A stretch of DNA of 64,000 nt, taken from assembly GCF_008370325.1 (NCBI RefSeq), contig NZ_VNIP01000012.1, positions 33,290-97,289 of the forward strand. The letters are read 5' to 3'. Below, piece after piece: positions 26,861 to 35,744 of this stretch. How positions within the stretch are numbered: position 1 is the stretch's first letter; the number at the start of each line of letters is the position of its first letter. A model generated the notes under the pieces. It did no database searches. It was given only the letters and a program-made list of their open reading frames with translations, and was not told the DNA's origin. Source of the stretch: Martinezella tropici. GTDB taxonomy: Bacteria; Pseudomonadota; Alphaproteobacteria; Rhizobiales; Rhizobiaceae. Made by a program: the position numbers and the translations under genes.

Positions 26861-27883
26861 GTGACAGAAATCGATTACAATAAAATCCTGTCGGAGTTTA
26901 GGACCATATCGGATTTGGCCAAGCTTACGATTGCCGATAAACGCGGCAATCCGGCGCTGCAATTCGGGTTTGTGCTCAAATTATACTTCAGCCACGCTTA
27001 CGATGATGAAGTTCGCATTCGTCTGATCCGGTTGGTGGAGGATTATGGAAAGATCTTTTCGGACAAGATCACTCACTACATGCCCTATGATGGCAACCGC
27101 TTAAAACCCACGAAAAATTTCGATTATATCGGCTATTTTACGGGCCGCATGCGCAGCATCCCGCCCGAGGAAAAAGTGGAAGGCTTCGACGCAGAACTCT
27201 ACGGTTTTTCGGGCGCTGTCGACAGGGATGAGCCAACGCCATATCACATCGGCGTTGTGGCGCGACCCGCGATCGCCGAAAAGCGTTTGGCAAACAAGGA
27301 CAATGCGCTCGGTCGGCTTGAGGCCTATTTCCCGGCTGACTGGCCGCAGGGAGATTATACGCAATTGCTGATCGTTTTGGCCCGCTGGGCAGCCATAGGT
27401 CGGCCGATCCACGGCACTTTTGGTCTAGGCCTCGTTATGGAAGAGGGGGGCGGTCGTGGCCCGTTCATTGATCTCGCCTTTCCATTTCTGAAGCGTTTTA
27501 TCGGCTTTGACTATCCGGATCTGAGTTTGTGGCGTGTCAGGAGCGAGGCAGCGGCAACACCGGTGATACGATCGATCAACTGGCTGACACTGATCGACGA
27601 CGAGCGCATTCGGCTGGTTGGTGGCCTTGATAAAATCCGTGCTTCGGTAGAGCCGGAATGCTCCATTCATTCTTATGATGGTGGCATCATTATCCAAGCC
27701 GGTCAGGAACCAAGGATCGGCGATGTCAACCGCGGAGAGGTATTGGACGCGTATCACAAGGTAGCAAATGTTTTGAAACCACTCCGTTTCGAGGATTTCG
27801 GCCGGCGTGGAATCTTCGAAAGCTTGCCACCACCTTTGGACGATCGGGACGAAACTCTAGCATGGCTGCGACGCTTCGATTGA
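26861..27883 (+). CDS. DUF3396-family putative T6SS immunity protein
   Basis: This roughly 340-residue protein belongs by pattern to DUF3396 (type VI immunity family). The C-terminal half has the conserved SINWLTLIDDERIRLVGGLDKIRA block, then a GGIIIQAGQEPRIGDVN motif and the YHKVANVLKPLRFED ending. In enterobacteria DUF3396 proteins neutralise PAAR-linked VRR-NUC effectors, which matches the gene just upstream. The start is ambiguous: GTG 26861 has AGGTGG about 8 nt upstream and is preferred, while GTG 26849 is also in frame. It is the last gene of the T6SS arm. Confidence 0.85.
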   Translation: MTEIDYNKILSEFRTISDLAKLTIADKRGNPALQFGFVLKLYFSHAYDDEVRIRLIRLVEDYGKIFSDKITHYMPYDGNRLKPTKNFDYIGYFTGRMRSIPPEEKVEGFDAELYGFSGAVDRDEPTPYHIGVVARPAIAEKRLANKDNALGRLEAYFPADWPQGDYTQLLIVLARWAAIGRPIHGTFGLGLVMEEGGGRGPFIDLAFPFLKRFIGFDYPDLSLWRVRSEAAATPVIRSINWLTLIDDERIRLVGGLDKIRASVEPECSIHSYDGGIIIQAGQEPRIGDVNRGEVLDAYHKVANVLKPLRFEDFGRRGIFESLPPPLDDRDETLAWLRRFD

Positions 27884-28151
27884 TGCTGCGTTTGGTGTAA
27901 GCGCCTGGAGCAGCCAAGCGCCCATTCAACGGCGGTGTTAAGGTGATGTCATATCGATACAGTGGCTGGAGTTTTCTTGACGCAAGAGGGGATGTATCCG
28001 AACACGCGTATCCATGCTGGGCTTTGGTCACTATATCGATTTCGCTTTGCAGAATGCCACTAGCATCGAAATACGTGAGCGAATGGCTGGCATCATGCTG
28101 GAATACAAGTAGATTTTTGCAATAAAATAGGTCAGGCGTTTCGATCGAGCC
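27884..28151. other. Convergent intergenic region
   Basis: These 268 nt separate the T6SS arm from the convergent dihydroxyacetone-kinase genes. I see no gene, no strong hairpin with a T-run and no repeat. The region is the boundary between two unrelated operons. Confidence 0.5.
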
Positions 28152-28808
28152 TCAACCACCCGCCTTACCCCCCACAAACGTATCCCGCATCGCCCGTAGG
28201 ATGATCACCGCCGACGCCGCACCGGGATCGACATGCCCCAGAGACCGCTCTCCCAGTCGCGCGGCGCGGCCGCGGGCGGCCACCATGGAGCTTGTCGATC
28301 CTGCCCCGGCTTCGGCGGCTTCAACGATAGCGTTCCACATGGCGGCAACATCGCGCGAATGCGACTTCGCGGCCATGGCGGCCTCTGCCGCGGGGATCCA
28401 GGCGTCGAGCATGGTCTTGTCGCCGCGCTGGCCCTTGCCGCGCTGCTGGATGCCGGCCCGCATTTCGTCGACGATCATGGCCTGGCAGGCAGGCGAGAGG
28501 GATTCATCCGTCTTCAGTGCCTGCGAGGCCCGGCGGAGGGCTGTGGCATAGAGCGGGCCAGTCGAGGCGCCGACGGCGTCGAGGAAGGCAGAGGCAGCGA
28601 CGGAGAATATTTCCGAGGGTAATGCCTGCGCAAGATCGAGCTTTGCGAGTTCTGCATTCACCGCCATGAAGCCTAGGGCCATGGTGATGCCATGATCGGC
28701 ATCGCCGATCGCCCCGTCCAGTTCGGAAAGCCGGTCTTTTTCGGCATTGATCGCGATCGATATGCGCTGAAACATACTGCCCAGGCATCGCGCGGCTTTT
28801 TCAGACAT
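28152..28808 (-). CDS. DhaL-type dihydroxyacetone kinase ADP/ATP-binding subunit, copy 1
   Basis: DhaL carries the nucleotide and transfers phosphate to the DhaK-bound ketose. The approximately 218-residue protein has the Mg-binding loop GAIGDADHGITMALGF near residue 35. It also has GASTGPLYATALR and the C-terminal GSTSSMVAARGRAARLGERS segment, as expected for DhaL. ATG 28808 is preferred because GGGAGGAAG lies about 5 nt upstream, although 15 more codons are open. It follows the SorC-DhaK fusion gene by 55 nt, so the two presumably act as a kinase pair. The acceptor may be dihydroxyacetone, erythrulose or a related ketose. Confidence 0.88.
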   Translation of the reverse strand: MSEKAARCLGSMFQRISIAINAEKDRLSELDGAIGDADHGITMALGFMAVNAELAKLDLAQALPSEIFSVAASAFLDAVGASTGPLYATALRRASQALKTDESLSPACQAMIVDEMRAGIQQRGKGQRGDKTMLDAWIPAAEAAMAAKSHSRDVAAMWNAIVEAAEAGAGSTSSMVAARGRAARLGERSLGHVDPGAASAVIILRAMRDTFVGGKAGG

Positions 28809-28863
28809 CGTCTTCCTCCCGGTCCCGGCCATTTCTCTTGTCGCCGGGCGCATTCTTATCGGT

Positions 28864-30960
28864 TCATCCGACCTTCAAAGCGAAGGTGTCGCATGGATGG
28901 TGCAGCATGTCAGTCAGTTCCTGATCGAGGTGCAGGATGGATATGGAGGCGCCGACCATGTCGAGCGACGTGCAATAACGCCCCACCCAATTCGCCTCGA
29001 TTTTGATGTCCTTGGCGCTCAGCCTCTGCTCGACGCGCCGGAACAGGATGTAAAGCTCCATCAATGGCGTCGCGCCGAAGGAGTTGATCAGGACAGCGAC
29101 CCGATCGCCCGCCGCCGGCTTCATTTCGGAGAAGATCCGGTCCATCACCCGGTCGGTGATCTCGTCGGCGCTCATCATCTTTTCGCGGGTGACACCGCGT
29201 TCGCCGTGAATGCCCATGCCGAATTCGATATCGTCGGGTCCGATCTCGAAATTGTGACGCCGCGTCTGCGGCAGCGAGCAAGGCTCCAGCGCAACCCCCA
29301 TGGTGAAAGTGCGGTCATTCGCCTTGCGCGTCACTGCCTCGCAGGCATCGAGCGAGAGGCCCTTGTCGCAGGCCGCACCCGCGATCTTGAAGATGAAGAA
29401 GTTGCCGGCAACACCGCGCCGTCCCTCCCGATCCTCGATCGGCGAGGAGGAGATATCGTCGGTCGTCAGGACTGTGCGGACGTCGATCTGCTGTTCCTGC
29501 GCCAGTTCCGCGGCCATTTCGAAGTTCATGACGTCGCCGGCATAATTGCCATAGACGAAGAGCACGCCTTCACCGCCTGAGGACGCCTTGGCGCATTCGA
29601 GGATCGGCGTCGGCGGCGGCGAGGAAAAGATGTTGCCAACGGCGACGGCATCGGCAAGACCCTTGCCGACATAGCCGAGGAAGCAGGGCTCGTGGCCTGT
29701 GCCGCCGCCGATCACCAGACCGACCTTGCCGGCTCTAGGACCATTGCGCGCCACCAACGCCCGGTTCGATCCCTTGATCGGCGCGATATGCGAGGCATGC
29801 GCCTTGACGATACCCTCGAGCATCTCGTCAACGACGTCGTCGGGATTGTTGAGGAATTTCTTGATATGCGTTCGATAGCTGCTGGGCAGAGTGACGCTGT
29901 TGTCGGTCCTCGGGCGCTGCTGGGATTTCTGATCGAATTCGGTGACACCGTCCGCATTGAGAATGCCGCGACCCGTGGCCGCATCGGTAATCAGCACGTT
30001 GATATAACCGCCGCGCAAGGCGGCGAGGATCGCCGGCACCTTGTCGAAACCGCCGGCAACGGCGATCCGCAGGCCGACGGATTTCAGCATGTCGAGGGAT
30101 ATGCCGATCGTGCGATCGTCGAGAGGCCCGGCGACCGGCTGTCCCCTTGCATCGATGAAGCGGCCGGCAAGAACGCCGACGGCATTTTTGGCTAGATAAT
30201 CCTGCAGCGAGACGGATTCAAAGAAGCCGCTGCTGTGGATCGTCGAGTTCGGGCGTAATGATGCGACGCCAAAGATGGCCTTGTTGGCTTTGGCGAGTGT
30301 GGCAAACTGGTCCTCGACCAGTGGCTCGCGCAGCAGGATGTCCCGAACTTCCGGGGTCGAGACAATGGCAGGCGCCGTGATGTTGATCAGCTTGCCGTCC
30401 GTCGCGTTCGCGAAGGCCGCGGCGCAGAGTTCCGGCGTATAGGCGAAGCGTGCCCGCGTGCCGCCGGTTGCCTGGACGATGGTGACATCCTGCAGGTTGG
30501 GCACATTGGCCTGCTGGGCAACGGCAAGAACGGTTCGTCCCCAGGCGACGGCAAGCGTGTCGCCGGATTTTAGGAGCCGAGAGATCGCCTGCGCGCCGGC
30601 CGTACCGAGGCGATCGATCAGCGGCCGCGAGCCGTCGTCGCTCGGCACGACAAGACAGTCGTGGAGGCCGAAATGGCGCTTGAGTTCCTGTGCGATGGAG
30701 AGCGAGCTCAACCGCGATGGCTCGATCGAGATATTAACGATGCCGCGGCTACGCGCATCGGCCAGATAGCTGTTCACGGTTGCTCGCGAAATGCCCATGA
30801 TCTCGGCGATATCGCCCTGGGTCTTGCCATCTTCATAATAGAGCCAGCAGGCCCAGACATAGGGATCGTCGCCATAGCGCAGCGGCATGCTGTCGGTTGC
30901 GTCCGGCGCACCCGCCTTGCTTGCACTATTCTTGCCGATCGAAGATGCCTTGCCTGTCAT
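28864..30960 (-). CDS. SorC-family transcriptional regulator fused to a DhaK kinase domain
   Basis: This 698-residue two-part protein has an HTH near residues 45-75 (GDIAEIMGISRATVNSYLAD) and a SorC-type sugar-binding domain to about residue 335 (VAWGRTVLAVAQQ, GFFESVSLQDYL, GGYINVLITDAATGRGIL). The complete DhaK domain runs from about 365 to the end. DhaK features are GGGTGHEPCFLGYVGKGLADAV, FVYGNYAGDVMNF and the substrate-binding His at about 585 in MGIHGERG. The fusion could couple sensing of the substrate or phosphorylated product to expression of the locus. The same arrangement is known in other proteobacteria, so it is not an assembly artefact. Confidence 0.9.
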   Translation of the reverse strand: MTGKASSIGKNSASKAGAPDATDSMPLRYGDDPYVWACWLYYEDGKTQGDIAEIMGISRATVNSYLADARSRGIVNISIEPSRLSSLSIAQELKRHFGLHDCLVVPSDDGSRPLIDRLGTAGAQAISRLLKSGDTLAVAWGRTVLAVAQQANVPNLQDVTIVQATGGTRARFAYTPELCAAAFANATDGKLINITAPAIVSTPEVRDILLREPLVEDQFATLAKANKAIFGVASLRPNSTIHSSGFFESVSLQDYLAKNAVGVLAGRFIDARGQPVAGPLDDRTIGISLDMLKSVGLRIAVAGGFDKVPAILAALRGGYINVLITDAATGRGILNADGVTEFDQKSQQRPRTDNSVTLPSSYRTHIKKFLNNPDDVVDEMLEGIVKAHASHIAPIKGSNRALVARNGPRAGKVGLVIGGGTGHEPCFLGYVGKGLADAVAVGNIFSSPPPTPILECAKASSGGEGVLFVYGNYAGDVMNFEMAAELAQEQQIDVRTVLTTDDISSSPIEDREGRRGVAGNFFIFKIAGAACDKGLSLDACEAVTRKANDRTFTMGVALEPCSLPQTRRHNFEIGPDDIEFGMGIHGERGVTREKMMSADEITDRVMDRIFSEMKPAAGDRVAVLINSFGATPLMELYILFRRVEQRLSAKDIKIEANWVGRYCTSLDMVGASISILHLDQELTDMLHHPCDTFALKVG

Positions 30961-31092
30961 GACGATTCACAATTCCCTTTTCCTGCCCGAACATGGAAGC
31001 AATGGCGCATGTTTGCAAATGCTTCTTCGGACGAGGGACGGCGCGCGACCCCGTGGTGGAGCACGGGATCGCGCGGCCTCGGGAGAGCCGGC

Positions 31093-31734
31093 TTATTGCA
31101 GCCGTGCGCGAGCGCCGAGGGAAAGCTCCTTCAGGATGATCGCGCAGGATGTCGCGCCAGCATCCAGCACGCCGAGCGAACGCTCGCCCAACCGGCTGGC
31201 GCGGCCGATCTTGGCAACGAGATTGAGCGTGGAGTCACGACCCGCGTCAGCGGCGGCAACCAATGCATCAAGCGCTTCCGCAAAGGACTTGCCGGCGGCA
31301 TTCGCTGCATCGAACGCCTCGATTGCCGGAACCAGCGTATCGAGCAGCGTCTTGTCGCCGACCTTGGCGGAACCGATCGACTGGATGCCTTCGAGCCCCG
31401 CATGCAGCGCCCTGCTATAGGCGGCGCTGTCGATCGCCTCGATGCCTTCGAGCTTTTCAGCAATCTCGGTGAACATAACGCCGTAAAGCGGGCCCATGGA
31501 GCCGCCGATCTCGGTCATCAGCACGGTGCCCAGCGTATCAAGCGAGGCCGACAGCGACTGGTTCTTGCCCTTCAGGCGCTCCGCTGCCATGCCGAAGCCC
31601 TTGGCCATGTTGACGCCGTGATCGCCGTCGCCGATCTTGCCGTCGATCTCGCTGAGATAGGCGCGGTTTTCGACGATACGATCGGCCATCGCCAATACGA
31701 CGTCACCGGATGTTGCGTTATTGAATGTCTGCAT
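31093..31734 (-). CDS. DhaL-type dihydroxyacetone kinase subunit, copy 2
   Basis: This 213-residue DhaL homologue has DGKIGDGDHGVNMAKGF near residue 35, then GGSMGPLYGVMF and the GRDSTLNLVAKIGRASRLGERS block, so all nucleotide- and metal-binding segments are present. It differs clearly from copy 1, so the two are not a recent duplication. ATG 31734 has a GGGGGGA element about 8 nt upstream and lies 14 nt after the dhaK stop, which makes a dhaK-dhaL pair. It ends 132 nt before the fusion gene, so that gene may have its own promoter in this gap. Confidence 0.9.
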   Translation of the reverse strand: MQTFNNATSGDVVLAMADRIVENRAYLSEIDGKIGDGDHGVNMAKGFGMAAERLKGKNQSLSASLDTLGTVLMTEIGGSMGPLYGVMFTEIAEKLEGIEAIDSAAYSRALHAGLEGIQSIGSAKVGDKTLLDTLVPAIEAFDAANAAGKSFAEALDALVAAADAGRDSTLNLVAKIGRASRLGERSLGVLDAGATSCAIILKELSLGARARLQ

Positions 31735-31748
31735 GCGTGCATCCCCCC

Positions 31749-32741
31749 TCAGAGCAGCGTCGTGCACTTGACCTCGACGTCGAGAAGCTCTTTCAGCTCC
31801 TCGTCGAGCGCCAACACGGTCAGCGTCGCGCCGACCATCTCGAGCGACGTGAAGTAGTTGCCGATATAGGTCTTGTAGATCTTCAGGCCCCGTTCGGAGA
31901 TCTTCGCCTCGATCGTATCATTGAGGATGTAGAGCTCGTTGACCGGTGTTGCGCCGAGGCCCGATACGAGGACGGCGACTTCCGTGCCGGCTGGCAGATT
32001 GTGATCGTCGAGCACGATCTGGCACATGTCTTCGGCAATTTCTGCGGCCGTCTTCAGCGGCTCGACGCGAACGCCAGGTTCGCCGTGATGGCCGATGCCG
32101 ACTTCCATCGTGCCTGGCTCGATCTGGAAATTCGGATGACCGACAGCGGGCAGGGTGCAGGGACCGAGGCCGATACCGACAGAGCGGCAATTGTCGATCG
32201 CTTTCTGCGCGGCAACGCGGACTTCCTCGAGGCTTGCACCCTTGGAGGCCTTTGCGCCGCCGACCTTCCACATGAAGATCTCGCCGGCGACGCCGCGACG
32301 TTTCTCACGCTCCTCCGGGGGGGCGGAGCAGACATCATCGTTGGCGACGACGGTTGCGACTTCGATGCCGTCTTTGGCGGCAAGTTTCGTTGCCATTTTC
32401 ACGTTCATGTTGTCGCCGGCATAATTGCCGTAGAGGCAGATGACGCCGCGACCGCCATTGGCTTCGCGGATGGCATCGTGGAAGCTCTTGGCCGTTGGAG
32501 ACGAAAAAAGCTCGCCGACTGCGACCGCATCCAGCATGTTCTTGCCGGCATAGCCGATGAAGGCCGGCTCATGACCCGAGCCGCCGCCGGTGATCACGCC
32601 GACTTTGCCGTCATGCGGCGCATCCTTGGCGACGACGACACGCGGATTTTCTGCGAGACGCACGATATCCGAATGCGCCTTGATGAAGCCTTTTACAGTA
32701 TCTTCAACGACTTCATCGGGGTTGTTGATGAACCGCTGCAT
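31749..32741 (-). CDS. DhaK-type dihydroxyacetone (ketose) kinase substrate-binding subunit
   Basis: DhaK binds a short ketose covalently through a histidine and accepts phosphate from DhaL. The 330-residue protein begins MQRFINNPDEVVEDTVKGF and contains GGGSGHEPAFIGYAGKNMLDAV, LYGNYAGDNMN and VGIGHHGEPG. The histidine pair is at 218-219, coinciding with the catalytic His218 known in E. coli DhaK. There is no PTS partner DhaM nearby, so the pair is probably ATP-dependent. The upstream SDR and the ABC importer suggest a substrate such as D-erythrulose or dihydroxyacetone; which one cannot be read from sequence. Confidence 0.92.
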   Translation of the reverse strand: MQRFINNPDEVVEDTVKGFIKAHSDIVRLAENPRVVVAKDAPHDGKVGVITGGGSGHEPAFIGYAGKNMLDAVAVGELFSSPTAKSFHDAIREANGGRGVICLYGNYAGDNMNVKMATKLAAKDGIEVATVVANDDVCSAPPEEREKRRGVAGEIFMWKVGGAKASKGASLEEVRVAAQKAIDNCRSVGIGLGPCTLPAVGHPNFQIEPGTMEVGIGHHGEPGVRVEPLKTAAEIAEDMCQIVLDDHNLPAGTEVAVLVSGLGATPVNELYILNDTIEAKISERGLKIYKTYIGNYFTSLEMVGATLTVLALDEELKELLDVEVKCTTLL

Positions 32742-32774
32742 AGTCTCTCCTGTCGAATTGTCGAGCGCTTACGC

Positions 32775-33557
32775 TCAAAGAATGGTGTAGCCGCCGTCGA
32801 TCAGCAGATCGGCACCGTTGATCATGTCCGCACCGGACGAGGAGAGGAAAACAGCCGCGGCTGCGATCTCCTGCGGGAAGGCAAACCGGCCTGTTGGGAT
32901 GCGCTTCTTGGCGGCCTCGCCCTTCTCGCCGGCCCAGGCCTTCTTGCCGAGTTCGGTCAGCACGATCGTCGGCGAGATGGTATTGACGTTGATGCCGTGC
33001 TTGCCCCATTCGGCGGCAAAGGTTTTGGACATGCCGATCACGCCGAACTTGGAGGCGCAGTAGGCGACATGCTCTTCGATGGCGACGGTGCCCGCCTGCG
33101 AAGCGAGATTGACGATCTTGCCGCCCTTGCCGGTGGCGATCATGGCGCGACCGACGGCCTGCGTGACCAGGAAGGTGCCCTTGAGGTTGATGTTGATCGT
33201 CTTGTCCCAATAGTCGACTGGCAGATCTTCAGCCGGGGCAAGGAAGACGACGCCGGCGCTGTTGACGGCGATATCGATGCCGCCGAACTGCGCGACGACA
33301 TCGCTGACGGCCTTGTTGACCGAAGCCGGATCAGACACGTCGCAGACGAATGCTCCAGCGCCGCCACCGATTTCGGATGCCTTGGCCTTTGCCATATCGA
33401 CATTGATATCGAGAACCGCGACCTTCGCGCCCTTGGAGGCGAACGCTGCCGCGATTGCAGCACCGATGCCGGAGCCGCCGCCCGTGACAAGCGCTGTCTT
33501 GCCTGAGAGCGGGAAGTTCAAATCAATGTCTGGGGATGTCTCGGTCATCTTCTTCAA
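32775..33557 (-). CDS. SDR-family polyol dehydrogenase (GolD/DthD-like)
   Basis: This is a 260-residue classical short-chain dehydrogenase. It has the cofactor motif TGGGSGIG near residue 25, an acidic residue after the second strand (VAVLDIN) that favours NAD over NADP, NSAG in the core, and the catalytic YCASK motif near residue 168. Its full pattern resembles GolD/DthD dehydrogenases, which oxidise threitol or related polyols to ketoses. In this operon it lies between the ABC importer and DhaK-DhaL, so a path of polyol import, oxidation and phosphorylation is the simplest reading. The exact polyol is inferred only. Confidence 0.88.
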   Translation of the reverse strand: MKKMTETSPDIDLNFPLSGKTALVTGGGSGIGAAIAAAFASKGAKVAVLDINVDMAKAKASEIGGGAGAFVCDVSDPASVNKAVSDVVAQFGGIDIAVNSAGVVFLAPAEDLPVDYWDKTININLKGTFLVTQAVGRAMIATGKGGKIVNLASQAGTVAIEEHVAYCASKFGVIGMSKTFAAEWGKHGINVNTISPTIVLTELGKKAWAGEKGEAAKKRIPTGRFAFPQEIAAAAVFLSSSGADMINGADLLIDGGYTIL

Positions 33558-33577
33558 GCCTCTGTCTTGGGGGTGAA

Positions 33578-33599
33578 GCGGGGCGACGGTTCGCCCCGC
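33578..33599 (-). terminator. 9-bp perfect hairpin after the binding-protein gene
   Basis: GCGGGGCGA and TCGCCCCGC enclose a CGGT loop in the 52-nt gap between the binding-protein stop and the SDR start. No T-run follows. Such stems after periplasmic-binding-protein genes often stabilise the upstream mRNA and lower expression of downstream genes. Confidence 0.65.
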
Positions 33600-33609
33600 C
33601 GCATTGATC

Positions 33610-34599
33610 TTACTTGCGGGTTTCGAGCAGCTTGTCGACGTTCTCGGCCGTTACCGGGGTCCACGGAACATTGTAGTTCTTCTCCTTACCGTCGTTGAAG
33701 GGCATGTCGGGATACTGCGACCAGATCTTGGATTCCGGCTTGTAGTTACCCTTCTTGGCGGCAAAGATCGCCAGATCGAGGGCGCCCTGGGCCTGTGCGC
33801 TCGCGTCCTGCAGGATCGAGGTCATCGTGCCCTGCTTGACGGCATGGAGCGCATCGGTGATGCCGTCGATACCGGCAATGGCGAAATCCTTGACGTTGAG
33901 CTTGGCAGCTTTGATCGCCTCGATCGCACCGAGCGCCATCTCGTCGTTCTGGCCGATGACGCCATTGATCTGGCCGGGGTGCGAGGTCAGCCAATTTTCC
34001 ATCAGCGTCTGGGCTTCAGCGCGCGACCAATTGGCAGTCTGGTCTTCCAGCACCTTCACATTCGGGCACTCGGCAAGCGCCTTCTTGTTGCCTTCGAGGC
34101 GCGAGATCTGCGCCGATTGGCCGATCGGGCCTTCGAGGATGACGACATTGCCCTTGCAGCCGATCTTGTCGAGAACGGTCTTGGCTTCCATGTAGCCGGA
34201 GATCGTGTCGTCGGAGCCGACATAGGACGTCAGAAGATCGGAGTTGACGCGGGTGTTGGATCCGACGACCGGAATGCCGGCATCATGGGCGGCCTGAACG
34301 GCCGTCGCTGCGGCTTCGATATCGATCGGCACGAAGATGATCGCATCGAACTTCTGCGTGATCATCGTATTGACCTGCTCCTGCTGCACGAGCGCATCAT
34401 AGCGGCCGTCGAAGATGGTGAGGTCAACGTCGCCGTTCTTGACGGCGGGATGTTCTTTCAGCGCTGCCGACCAGATCTGCATGAACTCGGCGTTGAGGCC
34501 ATAGGGTGCTGCGCCGATCTTCAATTTCTTGTCCTGGGCGAGGGCAGGTGACGCCAGAATTGCGGTCGCTGCAGCAAGAGCAATGAGTAATTTCTTCAT
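33610..34599 (-). CDS. Periplasmic sugar/polyol-binding protein of a ribose-type ABC importer
   Basis: This is a 329-residue type I periplasmic binding protein. The start MKKLLIALAAATAILASPALAQ is a Sec signal peptide with probable cleavage after AQ. The mature part has the Peripla_BP_4 layout, with DAIIFVPIDIEAAATAVQ, AGIPVVGSNTRVNSD, GVIGQNDEMALGAIEAI and AIAGIDGITDALHAV. ATG 34599 has GGAGGAG about 9 nt upstream; the longer open frame adds 23 non-signal residues and is unlikely. It is the third gene of the importer operon, after the ATPase and permease. Confidence 0.93.
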   Translation of the reverse strand: MKKLLIALAAATAILASPALAQDKKLKIGAAPYGLNAEFMQIWSAALKEHPAVKNGDVDLTIFDGRYDALVQQEQVNTMITQKFDAIIFVPIDIEAAATAVQAAHDAGIPVVGSNTRVNSDLLTSYVGSDDTISGYMEAKTVLDKIGCKGNVVILEGPIGQSAQISRLEGNKKALAECPNVKVLEDQTANWSRAEAQTLMENWLTSHPGQINGVIGQNDEMALGAIEAIKAAKLNVKDFAIAGIDGITDALHAVKQGTMTSILQDASAQAQGALDLAIFAAKKGNYKPESKIWSQYPDMPFNDGKEKNYNVPWTPVTAENVDKLLETRK

Positions 34600-34684
34600 T
34601 ATAAGTCTCCTCCGTTGAAAGTCCGGCCGTCGCCTTGACGCGCCGTTTGGTTTTCCGAGTGCGAACACTGGAATTTCTTCGGGC

Positions 34685-35689
34685 TCAGCTGCCCAGATTT
34701 CTCTTTTGGTCGAGCATGACGGCGCCGACGATGAGCGCGCCCTTGAGGACCTGCTGGTAGTAGGACTGGATGCCCATCAGATCGAGGCCGTTATTCATGA
34801 CGCCGATGATCAATGCGCCGATCAACGTGCCGGTGATGCGGCCGACGCCGCCGGACAGGCTGGTGCCGCCGATAACGACAGCCGCGATCGCGTCGAGTTC
34901 GTAGGCAATGCCGGCCTGCGGCAGGGCCGATCCTGTGCGGGCGGCAAGGATCATGCCAGCGAGCCCGGAAAGGCCGCCGGAAATCACGTAGACGAGGAAG
35001 CGCAGCTTGCTGACATTGATACCCGAGGTGATGGCAGCATGCGGGTTGCCGCCGACGGCATAGATATAGCGGCCGAAGCGCGTGCGGTTCAGGATCCACC
35101 ATGCGACGATGAAGACGATGGCAAGCAGGATGACCGGCATCGGGATCGACAGGACGCTGCCGGTGCCGATCCAGCGGAAATCAGGCGTGAGAGCCGGAAC
35201 CGGCTTGCCGCCCCCATAGATCAGTGTCAGGCCGCGGGCGGCGGACAGCATGCCGAGCGTCGCGACGAAAGCGGGAACGGCAAAGCGTGAGACGATGAGG
35301 CCGACGACCGCACCGCAGGCGACACCGACGAGCAGGCCGACCGCGAGCGCGACGTAAGGCGGGTAGGGAGCGCCGACGATGCCAGCCGTCGCCGACGTCG
35401 TTGCGAAGCTTGCGCTGACGATTCCGGTAAGCGCGACCACGGAGCCGACCGAAAGATCTATGCCGCGCGTCAGGATGACGAATGTCATGCCGATCGCCAG
35501 CACGCCGTTGATCGAGGTCTGCAACAACACGTTCGAAATGTTGCCGGCGGTTAGGAAGTACTCATTCGAGAAGGAGAGGAAGACGGCGAGCAGCAGGAAG
35601 GCGAGAAAAATCCCGTATTCCTGAACGATCAATCTGCGCCGGTCCGAGCCGAACCACGAGTTGGACGGATTGTTGTCAGTGGCGGACAT
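34685..35689 (-). CDS. ABC importer permease, RbsC-like
   Basis: The 334-residue polytopic membrane protein has about eight to ten hydrophobic segments and the BPD_transp_2 pattern. Recognisable parts are GMTFVILTRGIDLSVGSVVAL, PAFVATLGMLSAARGLTLIYGGG, RTRFGRYIYAVGGNPHAA and the late LSGGVGRITGTLIGALIIGVMNNGL. Such permeases (RbsC family, CUT2) work as a homodimer with a double-domain ATPase. It begins 55 nt after the ATPase gene and ends 85 nt before the binding-protein gene. Confidence 0.94.
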   Translation of the reverse strand: MSATDNNPSNSWFGSDRRRLIVQEYGIFLAFLLLAVFLSFSNEYFLTAGNISNVLLQTSINGVLAIGMTFVILTRGIDLSVGSVVALTGIVSASFATTSATAGIVGAPYPPYVALAVGLLVGVACGAVVGLIVSRFAVPAFVATLGMLSAARGLTLIYGGGKPVPALTPDFRWIGTGSVLSIPMPVILLAIVFIVAWWILNRTRFGRYIYAVGGNPHAAITSGINVSKLRFLVYVISGGLSGLAGMILAARTGSALPQAGIAYELDAIAAVVIGGTSLSGGVGRITGTLIGALIIGVMNNGLDLMGIQSYYQQVLKGALIVGAVMLDQKRNLGS

Positions 35690-35744
35690 TGGAAATACCT
35701 CTTATTGCCGGGCGCTTCATTCTGGGTTTCGTGCTCTGTCGCAT

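Noticed and set aside
31725..33506. Open frame of 593 codons on the plus strand across the dhaK and SDR genes
   Set aside because: It is the antisense of strongly recognised genes (DhaK, SDR) and has no family pattern. Long antisense frames are common in this GC-rich DNA.
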